Shown: positions 53,374 to 63,918 of the stretch, in pieces
How the letters are laid out: the number at the start of each line of letters is the position of its first letter
Position numbering within the stretch: the first letter of the stretch is position 1
NCBI GenBank assembly: GCA_001247695.2
Contig: LGRX02034699.1
Span: 1 to 64,000, forward strand
Direction: 5' to 3'
DNA from: Cymbomonas tetramitiformis
Lineage: Eukaryota; Chlorophyta; Pyramimonadophyceae; Pyramimonadales; Pyramimonadaceae
DNA length: 64,000 bases
Made by a program: the position numbers and the translations under genes
The notes under the pieces: generated by a model
What the model was told of the DNA's origin: nothing
The model's database searches: none
The model's input: the letters and a program-made list of their open reading frames with translations, nothing else

Positions 53374-54261
53374 ATGGGACTACAAGATCTTCTTTGTGTG
53401 AAAGCGAATAACGAGCATACGCCTCCTTACCGAAAGTATACAAATGGGCATAAAAAAAGCGATGGCGAGGTTTTTTGTAGACTGTGCGTTCAGGCGCGAC
53501 AGCAAGATTCCGATTCCCCTGACTTGAAAGCGCTTTCGGCTAATATTAGGAGCAACTACCCGCAACTTTCTTTCCACTACCTTTCGGCCACATCGCTGGA
53601 TTGCAAAAAGCTAGATCTCACGAGGACCGGAGCTGCTCCTGTATGCAGACATCCCAAGGTGAAACAGGCGCTGCTCACCCTGTGTCCAATCATCGCTGAG
53701 GAAGCAGATAACCACTTCGCGACCGATGGCAAGGCGAAAGAAATGAAAGATGTTCACAAAGACCACAAAGATGAACTAATGAGATGCATCCTGAGTTTTA
53801 CACCCACCATAGGTGCGTTACAGCAAAATGTATTTTCTTGTTCCCTTCGCGTGGGTAGAAGTTTGCGCCTTCTTACTTGTAACGGGGTGGGCTTGCGGAA
53901 CGTACCTCGAGCTTACACCTTAGGAGCTCTCCATTCGAGCTGGCATGTGTAAAGCAGGAGACATCATAAAAGCAAGAAGATCTTATATGTGCCGACTACA
54001 AAGTCAACTGTTATATTGCACTCAAAAGCTCAGGCTTATCTTTGCTGATAGTGTATAGTCTGTGTCCACCACATTGCAGACGATTTGAACGATGCCGCTA
54101 CTGGCGGCACGGTCGGACATGCTGATCCAGGTGAGACAATTCTGCAAAGTCTGCTGGCACCATCTCTAACAGTCACGCCCGGTTCCCTGTCCGTACCCGG
54201 AATACACTCCCTTGTCCCCCAAGCTGACCTTGCTCAAACATCTCCCAGCTCCGAAATATAG
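53374..54261 (+). CDS. Hypothetical gene, two predicted exons
   Basis: Exon 1 starts at an ATG (53,374) and codes 146 residues, with CRLCVQARQQDSDSPDLKAL, FHYLSATSLDCKKLDLTRTG and KEMKDVHKDHKDELMRCILS. A GT-AG intron (53,813-54,079, ATAG|GTGCGT to TTGCAG|ACGA) in phase 1 joins a second open segment (DLNDAATGGTVGHADPGE) that stops with TAG at 54,259-54,261. An alternative donor GATCCAG|GTGAGA at 54,131 would instead lead to further exons. The spaced Cys/His of exon 1 hint at a zinc-binding or BED-like start, but I recognise no family. Confidence 0.45.
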
Positions 54262-54708
54262 CGCACCGGCATCTACACATCGCATATATCCACAGAAGTG
54301 CAGTTTTCCGTATCATCCCGTCTCTCATGCTTCTGACTCGAGAGCCCAAAATTCACTATCGACTAAGTTGTTAGTGTCTAACAAGGCAGTGCTGGCTTCA
54401 GTTTGTTGTCTCCCCCCCCTCTCTTCCCGCCTACCCCTCACAGTCGGGGTCCCTCGACCTGCGGTAGGCTCATGCGACAAACTTGAAGCCTCCAAAGTTC
54501 CGATGTTCCTGTTGTCATCATCCTGCAGCCGAAAGCATGATATGGAGTGAGTATCACGTGAGGGGCGTTCGGCACCCTGAGGGCGACGTCGTTGCGGGGC
54601 AGGCTGTTCCAGTGGTGCTGAGCGTCCTGGAGCAGAAGTAACTTCAGTTGTGCATACCCAGGTTGATATTTAGTCCCCCGAGCTGTTGTCACTCGATACA
54701 TAACTCCT

Positions 54709-54994
54709 GTAGGTCTTGCCGGACAGCGCAGGAGGTGCTTGTAGGTCTCGCCGGACAGCGCAGGAGTTGCTTGTAGGTCTCGCCAGACAGCGCAGGAGTT
54801 GCTTGTAGGTCTCGCTGACAGCGCAGGAGTTGCTTGTAGGTCTCGCCGGACAGCGCAGGAGGTGCTAGTAGGTCTCGCCGGACAGCGCAGGAGGTGCTTG
54901 TAGGTCTCGCCGGACAGCGCAGGAAGTGCTTGTAGGTCTCGCCGGACAGCGCAGGAGGTGCTTGTAGGTCTCGCCGGACAGCGCAGGAGGTGTC
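54709..54994. repeat. 32-bp minisatellite, nine copies
   Basis: GTAGGTCTCGCCGGACAGCG plus CAGGAGGTGCTT repeats at 54,709, 54,741, 54,773, 54,805, 54,836, 54,868, 54,900, 54,932 and 54,964. One unit is 31 bp. The minus-strand frames across it code LRCPARPTS-type repeats and are not considered genes. Confidence 0.95.
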
Positions 54995-55324
54995 TCTCAA
55001 GTGCGCTTGCTCCCAACACAATAGTCCGCCGCGCTGTTTTAAGGATGCCTTGGCTTAGAACAGCAGCAGAGTGTCCAGGTCCTCAGCACGACAGTCTTCT
55101 TGTGGTCAATCTTTGCGTACGATACTATGGAACTCGGATCCTCAAGAGCGACCCCGCATATGTTTCCGAAGGTTCCTTTCCGCTCGATAGTGTCAACTCG
55201 GCTGCTTCACAGCGAGATCGAGTAGTCGAGTCTCTGCTTCTACCCGCTGAAAGATGCTTTGATGGTCATGCAGCACTGTTCTGAAGGCACAGGAATATGA
55301 AGTGCGCTCTCGGCTATCGTGCAG

Positions 55325-56251
55325 GTCTCTCCCACGCACACACTTTCCAGCCAACAACCCGGAGAACAACTTGCAGGCACTTCTCCAGAACGTGAAGGCG
55401 AGGTTCGAGAACACGTTTTGGTCACATTTCGGCCACCCGACAGCGAACCGCATGGCAATCTTATAGATCCAAGCGAGCAAGAAGGAAGCCAAACTGCAAA
55501 CGTTGGCAATTTGCAAGGGCAAGCAGAGAATGCAGGGGTTGCAGAGGTCATAGGGAAGTTGTGGATTTCAGGTACATGTGACGACCCTCAAAAGAGGCAA
55601 TTTGAAGCAGAGGAGGAATCCAATTGGATAGAATTCTTAAACGCCAAACCTGAGATTTTGCCGTTCGGCTATGTGTGGACTATCAAAATTAGCAGGAAGT
55701 TTTTCAGAGGGGAAGAGGCGCTCTTTAACTTTGCTCAGGCGGCCATGGCGCACCTCTGGGCGAAGTACGCATTGCCAGGCCTTGCCACGCCGATCTCGGT
55801 TCATCGGGGCTCCGTCATCATAAAGCTCTGGTCCAGTGCTTCCACATACCATCGTGTGCGCGGATTGATATATAACCCAGACCCACTGTTTGTGGAAGTG
55901 GACGGGGCCTCATACCCAGTACTGGGCTGCACCTTGCTGAGCACGCATGCTGCACTTCTCCGGCTGGATATGCCGGCAGTCAGCTGGGACTGCGTGAGGA
56001 AATTGGAGGGAAAGTTTGGCGATCTTGCTAAAGTCCTTTACGCGCGAGGTGAAATAAAGCCTTCTGGCTCAGCTACCTCAGTCACAACGATAGCACGAAG
56101 ATGGAGCAGACAGTGGCTTCATGATAGCTACATATCAGGTAGAGCGCCTCAACCCCAAGCACCTGCCGCGGTAAGGAGAGTGACCACGTGGATGTTATCA
56201 TCAAGATGGGAAGTAGCAGGCCATCTAGCAGCCTCCAGACGTACGCAGTGA
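55325..56251 (+). CDS. Hypothetical ORF/exon (about 308 aa)
   Basis: A single long open frame without a good ATG start begins after an acceptor-like TATCGTGCAG at 55,324. It contains FLNAKPEILPFGYVWTIKIS, EEALFNFAQAAMAHLWAKYA and SVHRGSVIIKLWSSASTYHR, then YPVLGCTLLSTHAALLRLDM, a globular-looking, Trp-rich composition. The last part after CATATCAG|GTAGAG (near 56,140) is Arg/Pro-rich and may be intron. I recognise no family. It may be an internal exon of the gene starting at 53,374 or of the TIR/LRR gene. Confidence 0.4.
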   Translation, partial: VSPTHTLSSQQPGEQLAGTSPEREGEVREHVLVTFRPPDSEPHGNLIDPSEQEGSQTANVGNLQGQAENAGVAEVIGKLWISGTCDDPQKRQFEAEEESNWIEFLNAKPEILPFGYVWTIKISRKFFRGEEALFNFAQAAMAHLWAKYALPGLATPISVHRGSVIIKLWSSASTYHRVRGLIYNPDPLFVEVDGASYPVLGCTLLSTHAALLRLDMPAVSWDCVRKLEGKFGDLAKVLYARGEIKPSGSATSVTTIARRWSRQWLHDSYISGRAPQPQAPAAVRRVTTWMLSSRWEVAGHLAASRRTQ

Positions 56252-57842
56252 GCACTTGAGTTCACTCAGTTGGCCGTCTTAGAGAGATCTCTATATTAAG
56301 CCGATTGAGCCACTTCTGATTCCGTGTAAAAGAGGGGCAGGCGATCTCTATGGAGGGGGCACATGCTCGCTGTCGCGGGGACGCGTGTTCGCTTATGAGG
56401 GACGGGTTCTCATTGGTGCAGGGGCACAAGGTCAGCGACACACGTGGCATTACGCATGCCTTCCCAAAGTCCATATCTCTGTACACTGTTACAACACCGA
56501 ATCTGTCGAAATGTGTTAGGAGGCGGTGAGATGGCACGGCACGGGTATTGATATGTTCCGCGCCTTGTATCAGGCGCCACTGAAGAGGTGCAGAAGTCCA
56601 CTGGCAGCTTCGCAGATTTTCTCAGAAAGGGTATGCCCTCAAGGTATGCACGCTGTCACGACTTAGTCCACCTGCAAGTCATCTGACGATTGAAGCAGAA
56701 AAAGCATCACCAATATTGCTTGATCGAGTTAGCAGCCCAGAGCGCCTGCATCTCAGGTCCCAACAGGGTGACAATGAGATGGACTGCACCTGATTTCAGT
56801 TTGATCTAAGTCCCTACGGCGATGTCCAAACTCGTTAGATGAACATGCGCGGAAATCAGTGCTGCTGCAACGTACAATGACGGCAAAAGTAGATTGCTCA
56901 GTCCTCTCGTGGTGCAGCTCTTTCCTTCATGCCCACCGGCCCCAAGGCAACCTGAGGTCACCCGCAATCACCTGCCGACATGTCTCTGCGGGCTGACGTC
57001 CTTTTCACGGATTCGCACCCTGCAGACTGCATGCGGCGGATGCTGGCGTCGCATTTCCGCCCCTCGAGGCCGCCGCACTGGCAAGCGAGAGCGTCTCCGA
57101 CCATCCCAGTCCAGATGCCATTTCAGGCAGAGGAGGCTCTGACCCCGATAAGGTTTGTTCGCCTGCCTGGTGGGCTCACCCTATGGGTATAGTCTATGAC
57201 TTGCCTGAAGGACATCGGTGCCTATCTTCGAGGGAGAAGGCTGAGGTTTCCCCCGGGAAGCGCGGCGGTGCTTCTGAAACACAGCCGCGTGAATGGGTGT
57301 GACCGGCCATCAGGAGCAGGAAGCGCTGCTGTGCGGCATCATCAGCCGCCTGCAGGATGACCTCGAGGCGTGCCGCCACGAGCTGGAAAACACCAGGCAG
57401 AGAGCTATCATCGCCGCTCCCGCAGCTTCCGCGGAAACCACGAGCGTGGCGCACGGTACAGGTGTGCTGCCTGTCTCACGCTTGCCGCGCGGCGCACCGG
57501 ACCATAGCTTGCCAGGAATGCGCGAAGCGTGCGTCTCAGTCTCAGTCTCAGTCTCAATCATCTGCTCCAGAGGTTTGCACGATGCCTGTTGAGGATCGCC
57601 ATGTTTTGGGGTGCATCGGATTGAAACTCCAGAACGCTGCACACGATCGGGGGAGCGCCTGAGGTTTTTGCAATTTGGTTCTGATTTGTGTGGGTTGTAG
57701 TGTCGACTTTGTGTTGAATTTGCACTGTTGTCGTAGCTCTGGAAATGTGGATGCGACCAATATACTCTAACAAAGTATGTAGACCATATATGACCTATAC
57801 TGCCAAGTAGGTGTCTGAGCACTTCGGTGCAATTTCCATGCA
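56252..57842 (+). other. Region with weak exon-like frames between hypothetical ORF and TIR/LRR gene
   Basis: Two short frames have protein-like composition: 56,980-57,192 (SLRADVLFTDSHPADCMRRM, then PIRFVRLPGGLTLWV) and about 57,293-57,440 (HQEQEALLCGIISRLQDDLE, helical and coiled-coil-like). Neither can be joined with certainty. A CAGTCT microsatellite (CTCAGTCTCAGTCTCAGTCT) lies at 57,535. Confidence 0.3.
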
Positions 57843-60800
57843 GGAAGCGATTCTGACTCTCCAGAAAGCTACGCCGAGCTCTACGATGACAAGGGTAATG
57901 TTGAAGCAACCTCCGAACCCGTGGATGCAGCAAGCGACAGGTCTGCTGCGGATGATGTCGTTGTCGTCACCGCCGAAAGTGGATGGGAGGTTGCCTGCCG
58001 TATAGCTCATCATCTGGCGGCACACTCCGTTGCGGCGACCCCCCTGTGCGCGGCAAATGGCACGCCGCCCAACATAGTCCGACGCGCTGTCGCTGCCGCC
58101 AAGCGCGCGGCGGTGGTGGTCTTGAGTGAAGGCGCCTTAAAGGACGAAGGCTGCGTGCTCGCGCTGCGGGCGGTGGATGAGGCCCAGCAGGACGTCATCC
58201 TGCTGCACGACGTGGAATCTGCGCCACGGTTCCCAACCTATGAGCAGATGCCACGTCACAGCGATGGTAAGACTGTCACGGCGTTTGACTCAAAGGCAAT
58301 CGTCTATCTTCAGATGTATGAGGCGAAGTGTTTCGCGATGGTGCTGCGGCGGTTAGAGGCCCTGCAGCAGTCTCGCGGTCGGGATGAGGACAGACCCCTT
58401 GCCTTTGGGCACGGCGCGGCCCCAGGGGTAGCAGCTGACCCCAAAGCGGACCCCATTCCGCCACACCTTCACGTACTGGGCAAGTCCTTCCGGCTGTTCC
58501 TGAGCCACCGGCAGCGCACCGGGGCTGGCGCCGTCCACCGGATTCACGCCGCTCTCAAAGCAGATTTTCGCATCTTCTTGGATGTGGAGTCGGGCGAACT
58601 GGAGCTCCCCAACCTTGCGACAGTGGTGCGGCGCTCGCATACCTTTCTGGCGCATCTGTCCAAAGGCTTCTTCGGCTCACAGTACTGCGTGCTGGAGCTG
58701 GCGGTCGCGGTGGTGCACGGGCTGAGACTCGTGTTTTCCAGGGACTATGCCTATCACGATAGCCTGGGCCATAAGAAAGCCGCCCCCACCCTGCGCGCCG
58801 TGGTAGAGGCGTTCCAAGGGGATCCCACGGTGTTCAAGGGGCTTGGATTTGAGGAGGTGCATGCGCTGGTGGACGCATCTGTGAGCGCCCATTGGCCGGG
58901 ATGTGTGGTGTACCATCCAGAGCTGTTTGAGGAGTACCTGCGGGCTGTGCGGCTTCACCTTGGGGATTCCGATCGTGTGCTCGGGTACCTGAATCAATCC
59001 TCGGACGCGATCGAGTTGAGAGACGCGACGGGAGCGGTGCTGCATGCCCCCGAGCTGATGGAGCACAGCCTGCGGCGCGGCACCGGAGATGCTTCCGCCC
59101 TGGGTCAGGTGCGTACCATGGCCGTCAAGTCGGCGGCTGCCGTGAAGGCAGACCTACTGGGGGACTTTTGCAGCGCCCTGCCGAAGCTCACGGCGCTGCA
59201 CCTGGAGCGGATGGAGCTGCAGGACAGTGGGGCATGTGCCCTGGCGGATGCGATGGCTGGTATGCCGCAGTTGCAGACGTTGGTCCTCGCCGAAAACGGT
59301 GTCTCTGACCAGGGCGCCGCGGCGCTGGCGGCCGCGCTCACGGCACACTTGAGCTTGCGCGAGCTCGATCTGCAAGGCAACGACATCGGGCCGGAAGGGA
59401 CGGCGGCGCTGGCGGAGGCGCTCGGCGCAGATCGTTTGGCAGGGCACTGCTTGCACAACCGCTCCCTGCAAACGCTAGTCCTCGACGGCAACGAGGTGCT
59501 AGGGCGAGGAGACTCCTATGCAGACGAGGATCTGGGCGGCTTGAGTCGCCTCATGAGGTGTCTGATGAATACAAGGTCCCTCACCTCGCTGTCGTTGCGC
59601 AATACCCATCTCGGGTCGGCTGCGGTGGCCGAGCTGTCCAACTGGCTTCCATACACCACCGCGCTAAAATGCCTTGATATCTGCCACAATCACATTTTAG
59701 GGGATGCGGCGAAAGTGCTTGCGGACACCGTGGTCATGCTGCCGCACCTCGTCTCCTTCTGCGGCATTCCTGTGCATGCAGGGAAGGTGAGCGCCCTGAG
59801 CCTGCGTGGACAGGGCATCGGCATGCCCGGCACTTGGGTGCTTAATCAGCTGCTTGCTGGCCGCGCAGCATGGCACGATTTGCACACCCTGAACCTCTGC
59901 CACAACCAAATCGGCTGGAACGGGTTGACTGGCGACGCGGCGCCGCTGCACTGCATGCTTGACGCTCTGCAAAACATCCGAATCCTCACCGAGTTGGACT
60001 TAAGCTGCAACGCGATTCGCCAGCAGGGTGCTTGTATGGTGGCCGAGGCGATCCCTGGCATGAGGGCGCTCAGAACCCTCAATCTGCTTCACAACCCCAT
60101 GACCTCAAACGGCGTCCAAGCCGTCATCTCTGCCTTCGAAGAGAGTCCCTCGCTGGAGAGCTTATGTGGCTTGAAGTCGGGTGTCAGCACGGTACATCCG
60201 ACGGAAGAGGATGCAGCCTTCCAGATTTGGGAATGTGACGATGCGATTCTGCTCGCAGCGGATCTCGAGAAGAGAGCCATCACCTCGTCCCTTCGCGTGA
60301 TCAACCTGGCAAGGCACCGTATTGGGAATGTCGGGGCGGCGGCGCTGGCAGCAGCCCTGACTCCACGACTTGCAGATGAGCAGCGCCACAGCATCTTCCT
60401 CCGTGCACTGGACCTCTCTGGAAATTCGATCTGTTGTGAGGGGGCCAAGGCGCTGGCCACAGCGCTAACCCCGAACAACGTTAGGCCATTCAACCAGTCA
60501 CTGCAGATCCTCAACCTGCTCAGCAACGATTTGGATCATGAGGGTCGGGCCGCCATCATCGGGGCCCTCGTGCAGAGCCATACCTTGGTTTCGGTATGCG
60601 GCATACCGCCGCATGCCACGGACCTGGACCTCTCCCGGAACACTCCCGATCTGACCTCTGGCGATGCAAAGCTGCTTGCCGAGGAGCTGCGCTACAACAG
60701 CACACTTCAAAGCATCGACCTTTCTGGCAACCCTGGGGTCATCAACGGCATCGAATGTGAAGGCGCCAAGGCTCTGGCAGCCGCTTTTACGACAGATGCC

Positions 60801-62075
60801 ACCCGTCCTCCTCTCACGAACACTGCAATCACCACCCTGGATGTCCGATTCAACTCATTGGGTGAAGAAGGGGCCATCAAACTCTCATTCGCAGTGTCTA
60901 GGGAACCAAATCGTTGGGTTCTATTCAATGCCATCCCGCTTGGCGCACTGCGGCGTGGCATACTCACTGAGCTGAACCTTGCAGAGGTAGGGATTGGGCT
61001 GGAAGGGGCGATGGTTCTCGCCCGATTTATCAGAACGTCCTCGGTCCCATTGAATAGCCTCACCCTCACTGCTGGTGCAGACCTGCCAATCGGGGCGATG
61101 GGGAGAGACGAGCTGACAGACATCCATCTCAGGGGGAAGGGCCTTGGACCCGAGGACGCCATAGTTCTGGCAGCGGCCTTGGAGACAAATGAGTCATTGG
61201 AAGTGCTCGATGTGTTTGGCAATCATCTACAAAGTGGTGGCGCGAAAGCGCTCGCAGACGCTGCTTTGTTGCGAACAAAACGCGTCAAGTTGTGCGGCGA
61301 TCTTCTGGAAATCTCGTCGCTGGATCTGTCGCGGCAAGATTTGCGTGCTGAGCAGGCTATTCTCATAGCGCATGATCTGAAATACAATCACTTGCTTACT
61401 GCGCTGGACATGTCGCAGAATCAGTTGTGTGGCAGCTTCATGGGAATAGCTTTCTCAGCTTTCGATGCGAGTGGAGTTAAGGCTTTGGCCGATGTGCTCT
61501 GTGCCAACACAGCACTGAAGACATTGAAGTTGGACCACAACACACTTGCAGGCAGAGGTGATGCAATACTTGCCGAAGAGCGAGAGGGACCATTAAAAGC
61601 TCTTGGACGTGCCCTCCGTGGCGCTTCAGGGCTTACTTCCTTATCTCTGCGTGGTAATGGTATTGGGGCGCGTGGTGTGGCCGCATTAGCTGATGGTATC
61701 GCACAAAACAATTGTCTTCAGACCCTCGATCTCGCTGAGAATCTAATTGAGGAAAAGGACGTAAAGCAGCCTACTGTTAAAAATATGCTCTCGATCAATG
61801 AGACGTTAGAAACCATTATGATATCCCCAGATTTGGCAATCCCAGTCAAAGCCCTGAAGGAGCGAAAGATAACGCAGAGTGACCTGCAGCAGAAGTATCG
61901 CAAGTTCAGTGCCGCAGAATGTTTTATCGTGAATTTTGTCAGCGGAGCAATTGTTAAAGCAATTATTAAATCGGACTTTGACTCTGACTCTGAGGCTCTC
62001 GGGATCAAGCGGGATTGTGCGTATCAAGTGGGACCCACCCCAAACACTCAGAAGCGTCAGCGGCAGCACGAGTAG
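57843..62075 (+). CDS. Large TIR-TIR-LRR (ribonuclease-inhibitor-type) protein
   Basis: The frame stays open upstream of the nominal GTG at 57,921 to an acceptor-like TTTCCATGCAG at 57,832-57,842, so the first codons come from an unseen 5' exon. Numbering from 57,921, residues 13-97 (DVVVVTAESGWEVACRIAHH, AVVVLSEGALKDEGC) resemble a degenerate TIR fold. Residues 188-265 are a clearer TIR domain (FRLFLSHRQRTGAGAVHRIH, FRIFLDVESGELELP, FFGSQYCVLELAVAV). From about 415 to 1,330 many LRRs of 28-30 residues follow the LxxLxLxxNxIgxeGaxaLa pattern of NLRC/ribonuclease-inhibitor types. They are punctuated by V(S/K)(F/V/L)CG segments that reset the repeat. No P-loop NTPase is visible between TIR and LRR. 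A sensor or scaffold role in innate-type signalling is an inference from domains. Confidence 0.85.
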   Translation, partial: GSDSDSPESYAELYDDKGNVEATSEPVDAASDRSAADDVVVVTAESGWEVACRIAHHLAAHSVAATPLCAANGTPPNIVRRAVAAAKRAAVVVLSEGALKDEGCVLALRAVDEAQQDVILLHDVESAPRFPTYEQMPRHSDGKTVTAFDSKAIVYLQMYEAKCFAMVLRRLEALQQSRGRDEDRPLAFGHGAAPGVAADPKADPIPPHLHVLGKSFRLFLSHRQRTGAGAVHRIHAALKADFRIFLDVESGELELPNLATVVRRSHTFLAHLSKGFFGSQYCVLELAVAVVHGLRLVFSRDYAYHDSLGHKKAAPTLRAVVEAFQGDPTVFKGLGFEEVHALVDASVSAHWPGCVVYHPELFEEYLRAVRLHLGDSDRVLGYLNQSSDAIELRDATGAVLHAPELMEHSLRRGTGDASALGQVRTMAVKSAAAVKADLLGDFCSALPKLTALHLERMELQDSGACALADAMAGMPQLQTLVLAENGVSDQGAAALAAALTAHLSLRELDLQGNDIGPEGTAALAEALGADRLAGHCLHNRSLQTLVLDGNEVLGRGDSYADEDLGGLSRLMRCLMNTRSLTSLSLRNTHLGSAAVAELSNWLPYTTALKCLDICHNHILGDAAKVLADTVVMLPHLVSFCGIPVHAGKVSALSLRGQGIGMPGTWVLNQLLAGRAAWHDLHTLNLCHNQIGWNGLTGDAAPLHCMLDALQNIRILTELDLSCNAIRQQGACMVAEAIPGMRALRTLNLLHNPMTSNGVQAVISAFEESPSLESLCGLKSGVSTVHPTEEDAAFQIWECDDAILLAADLEKRAITSSLRVINLARHRIGNVGAAALAAALTPRLADEQRHSIFLRALDLSGNSICCEGAKALATALTPNNVRPFNQSLQILNLLSNDLDHEGRAAIIGALVQSHTLVSVCGIPPHATDLDLSRNTPDLTSGDAKLLAEELRYNSTLQSIDLSGNPGVINGIECEGAKALAAAFTTDATRPPLTNTAITTLDVRFNSLGEEGAIKLSFAVSREPNRWVLFNAIPLGALRRGILTELNLAEVGIGLEGAMVLARFIRTSSVPLNSLTLTAGADLPIGAMGRDELTDIHLRGKGLGPEDAIVLAAALETNESLEVLDVFGNHLQSGGAKALADAALLRTKRVKLCGDLLEISSLDLSRQDLRAEQAILIAHDLKYNHLLTALDMSQNQLCGSFMGIAFSAFDASGVKALADVLCANTALKTLKLDHNTLAGRGDAILAEEREGPLKALGRALRGASGLTSLSLRGNGIGARGVAALADGIAQNNCLQTLDLAENLIEEKDVKQPTVKNMLSINETLETIMISPDLAIPVKALKERKITQSDLQQKYRKFSAAECFIVNFVSGAIVKAIIKSDFDSDSEALGIKRDCAYQVGPTPNTQKRQRQHE

Positions 62076-62585
62076 CCACGTGTATTTTCTTTATATTGCC
62101 ATATTTGGTCAAACTGTACACACAACTTATGACGATAGGCTTTAACGAGGCAACCACTTTTTTATCATAGAAATTTCAAGATGTGCAGGAAAGAGCATGG
62201 AGACTGCAGTGTATCAACGACCTTTGTATAGGTAGAGCACACACATGCTATGCAGCATACCTGACATTAACACTACAAAACGTGCCTTCTAGGAATCCAA
62301 TATACACATCGATCCCCCTCATGGACACTTTCCAGAAGAACGAGGCATATTTATATCACATACCATCCAGTCGGTATAGTCGGACATCAGTTAAAAGAGA
62401 GCACGAACCCCTCAAGGTGCACAGAGTATCTTGAGCAGCTCGTATTCATGTGTGAACCAGTTAGTCCTTTGGTCTAAGCCCGACGCTGTCAAATTGGCTT
62501 CCTCATGTGTTGAGGAACTTCCACCAGTATTCTCTTGTTCAACGCTCTGCCACATCCATCCACCCCCATCCGACATCATCTTTGC
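62076..62585. other. 3' flank of the TIR/LRR gene, no gene seen
   Basis: AT-rich sequence follows the TAG at 62,073-62,075. No clear polyadenylation signal or second gene was identified. Confidence 0.4.
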
Positions 62586-62587
62586 GG

Positions 62588-62650
62588 TACCACACACGCA
62601 CACACACACACACACGGCACACGACACACGACACACGACAGGCACACGTG
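62588..62650. repeat. CA-rich microsatellite
   Basis: CACACACGCACACACACACA grading into repeated ACACACG/ACGACACACG units. Confidence 0.95.
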
Positions 62651-63600
62651 AGATGGCTCGAGTGGCGGAGGTGAGCCGGCTTCAGAGACACAGCAGCAGT
62701 GCTCCAGTAGGGCAGTCGCAGAGGGGCTCAGGTGGCCCAGTGAGGCTCTGCTCCTCGCGCAGCTCGGGGGGCAGGGACGAACCGGCTTCAGGCACAAGGC
62801 AGCAGTGCGCCGGCGGTGCGGATGCAGAGGGGCTCGGGTGGCTCAGCCACAGAATCGGCACAATTTCGATCACAGGATTTCGATCGTTAGATTGTGCTGA
62901 CTCTGTGGGAAGGCTGGGGTCTTTGAGTAGTGCAGAATGCCATATTTAAGGCGGAGACCATTTTCACGGCTTGTCCCACTGAAAACCGAGAGGAAGAGTG
63001 GCACACCACCGGCGCTCTCGCGCCATCCACGATCTAATGAAGCATGTCGGATTTCTCCCTGAAGTCTGAACAGTTCCCGACGAATCGAAATCGCTCGCGA
63101 ATAACACAAACCGTTCGATCATCGCCACAGACTCAGTGAACAATAAATCGCAGCAGCCTGTATTGACCCATATATGGCACGACTCACGCGTATATAAGAA
63201 TGTGAGGAACCCAAGGTCGGCACATATATTCTCAGCACAATTTTCACATCTAAGCACATAATCCCCATGTACAAGTACCGTAACATGTTTTAAAAGGTTT
63301 CGGTCCGATATTCTTATATTAGAATATTCGTATATACGAGTGACGGTACTGTATGTATGATATATTTCGGGACTTCTATAAAAAATCGTCGGGGCTCCAA
63401 AGCCCAATTAATCGGGGATTTTCGGGGGCTCGCGAGCGGCGTTTTGGGGGTGCTAGTGGAGAGCAATGCATAATCGGGGAACCGGCGTCGAATACGCCGC
63501 AGGTGCGGTTGCTGGGGAAGAATGCAGGGGTCGGGAGAAAAAGGTGGGGGTTAGTGGGAGAAGAAGATGGGGCGAGAAAAGGGGGAGTTGTAATGTTTTT
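62651..63600. other. Gene-free stretch
   Basis: Mixed composition. A duplicated AG(G/A)CAGCAGTG(C/T)(G/T)CC-type segment with GCAGAGGGGCTC(A/G)GG(T)GG lies at about 62,690-62,740 and 62,800-62,845. I see no supportable gene. Confidence 0.4.
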
Positions 63601-63607
63601 TAAAAGA

Positions 63608-63677
63608 ATATTATTATTAATATTATGAATATCATTAATATTATTAATATTATTAATATTATTAATATTATTAATAT
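63608..63677. repeat. ATTAATATT microsatellite
   Basis: Repeats of ATTAATATT (9 bp) over about 70 bp. Confidence 0.95.
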
Positions 63678-63685
63678 GGGATAAG

Positions 63686-63918
63686 TCTAGATTGTGTGTA
63701 GACATTTCATTATAATCCAGATTGGGTGTAGGCACTTCATTTTAATCTAGATTGGGTGTAGGCACTTCATCTAATCTAGATTGGGTGTAGGCACTTCATT
63801 CTTAATCTAGATTGGGTGTAGGCACTTCATTTTAATGCAGATTGGGTGTAGGCACTTCATTTTGGTCTAGATTGGGTGTAGACATTTCATTTTAATGTGC
63901 CATTGGGTGTAGACACAG
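63686..63918. repeat. 30-bp tandem repeat, about eight copies
   Basis: Units of TCTAGATTGGGTGTAGGCAC followed by TTCATTTTAA, with small indels at the unit joints (CATCTAA, CATTCTTAA). The last unit is degenerate (GTGCCATTGGGTGTAGACAC). Confidence 0.93.

Noticed and set aside
54438..55021. Minus-strand ORFs with repeated LRCPARPTS peptides
   Set aside because: They follow the nine-copy 32-bp minisatellite in several frames, so openness is a by-product of a unit length and base content without stops.
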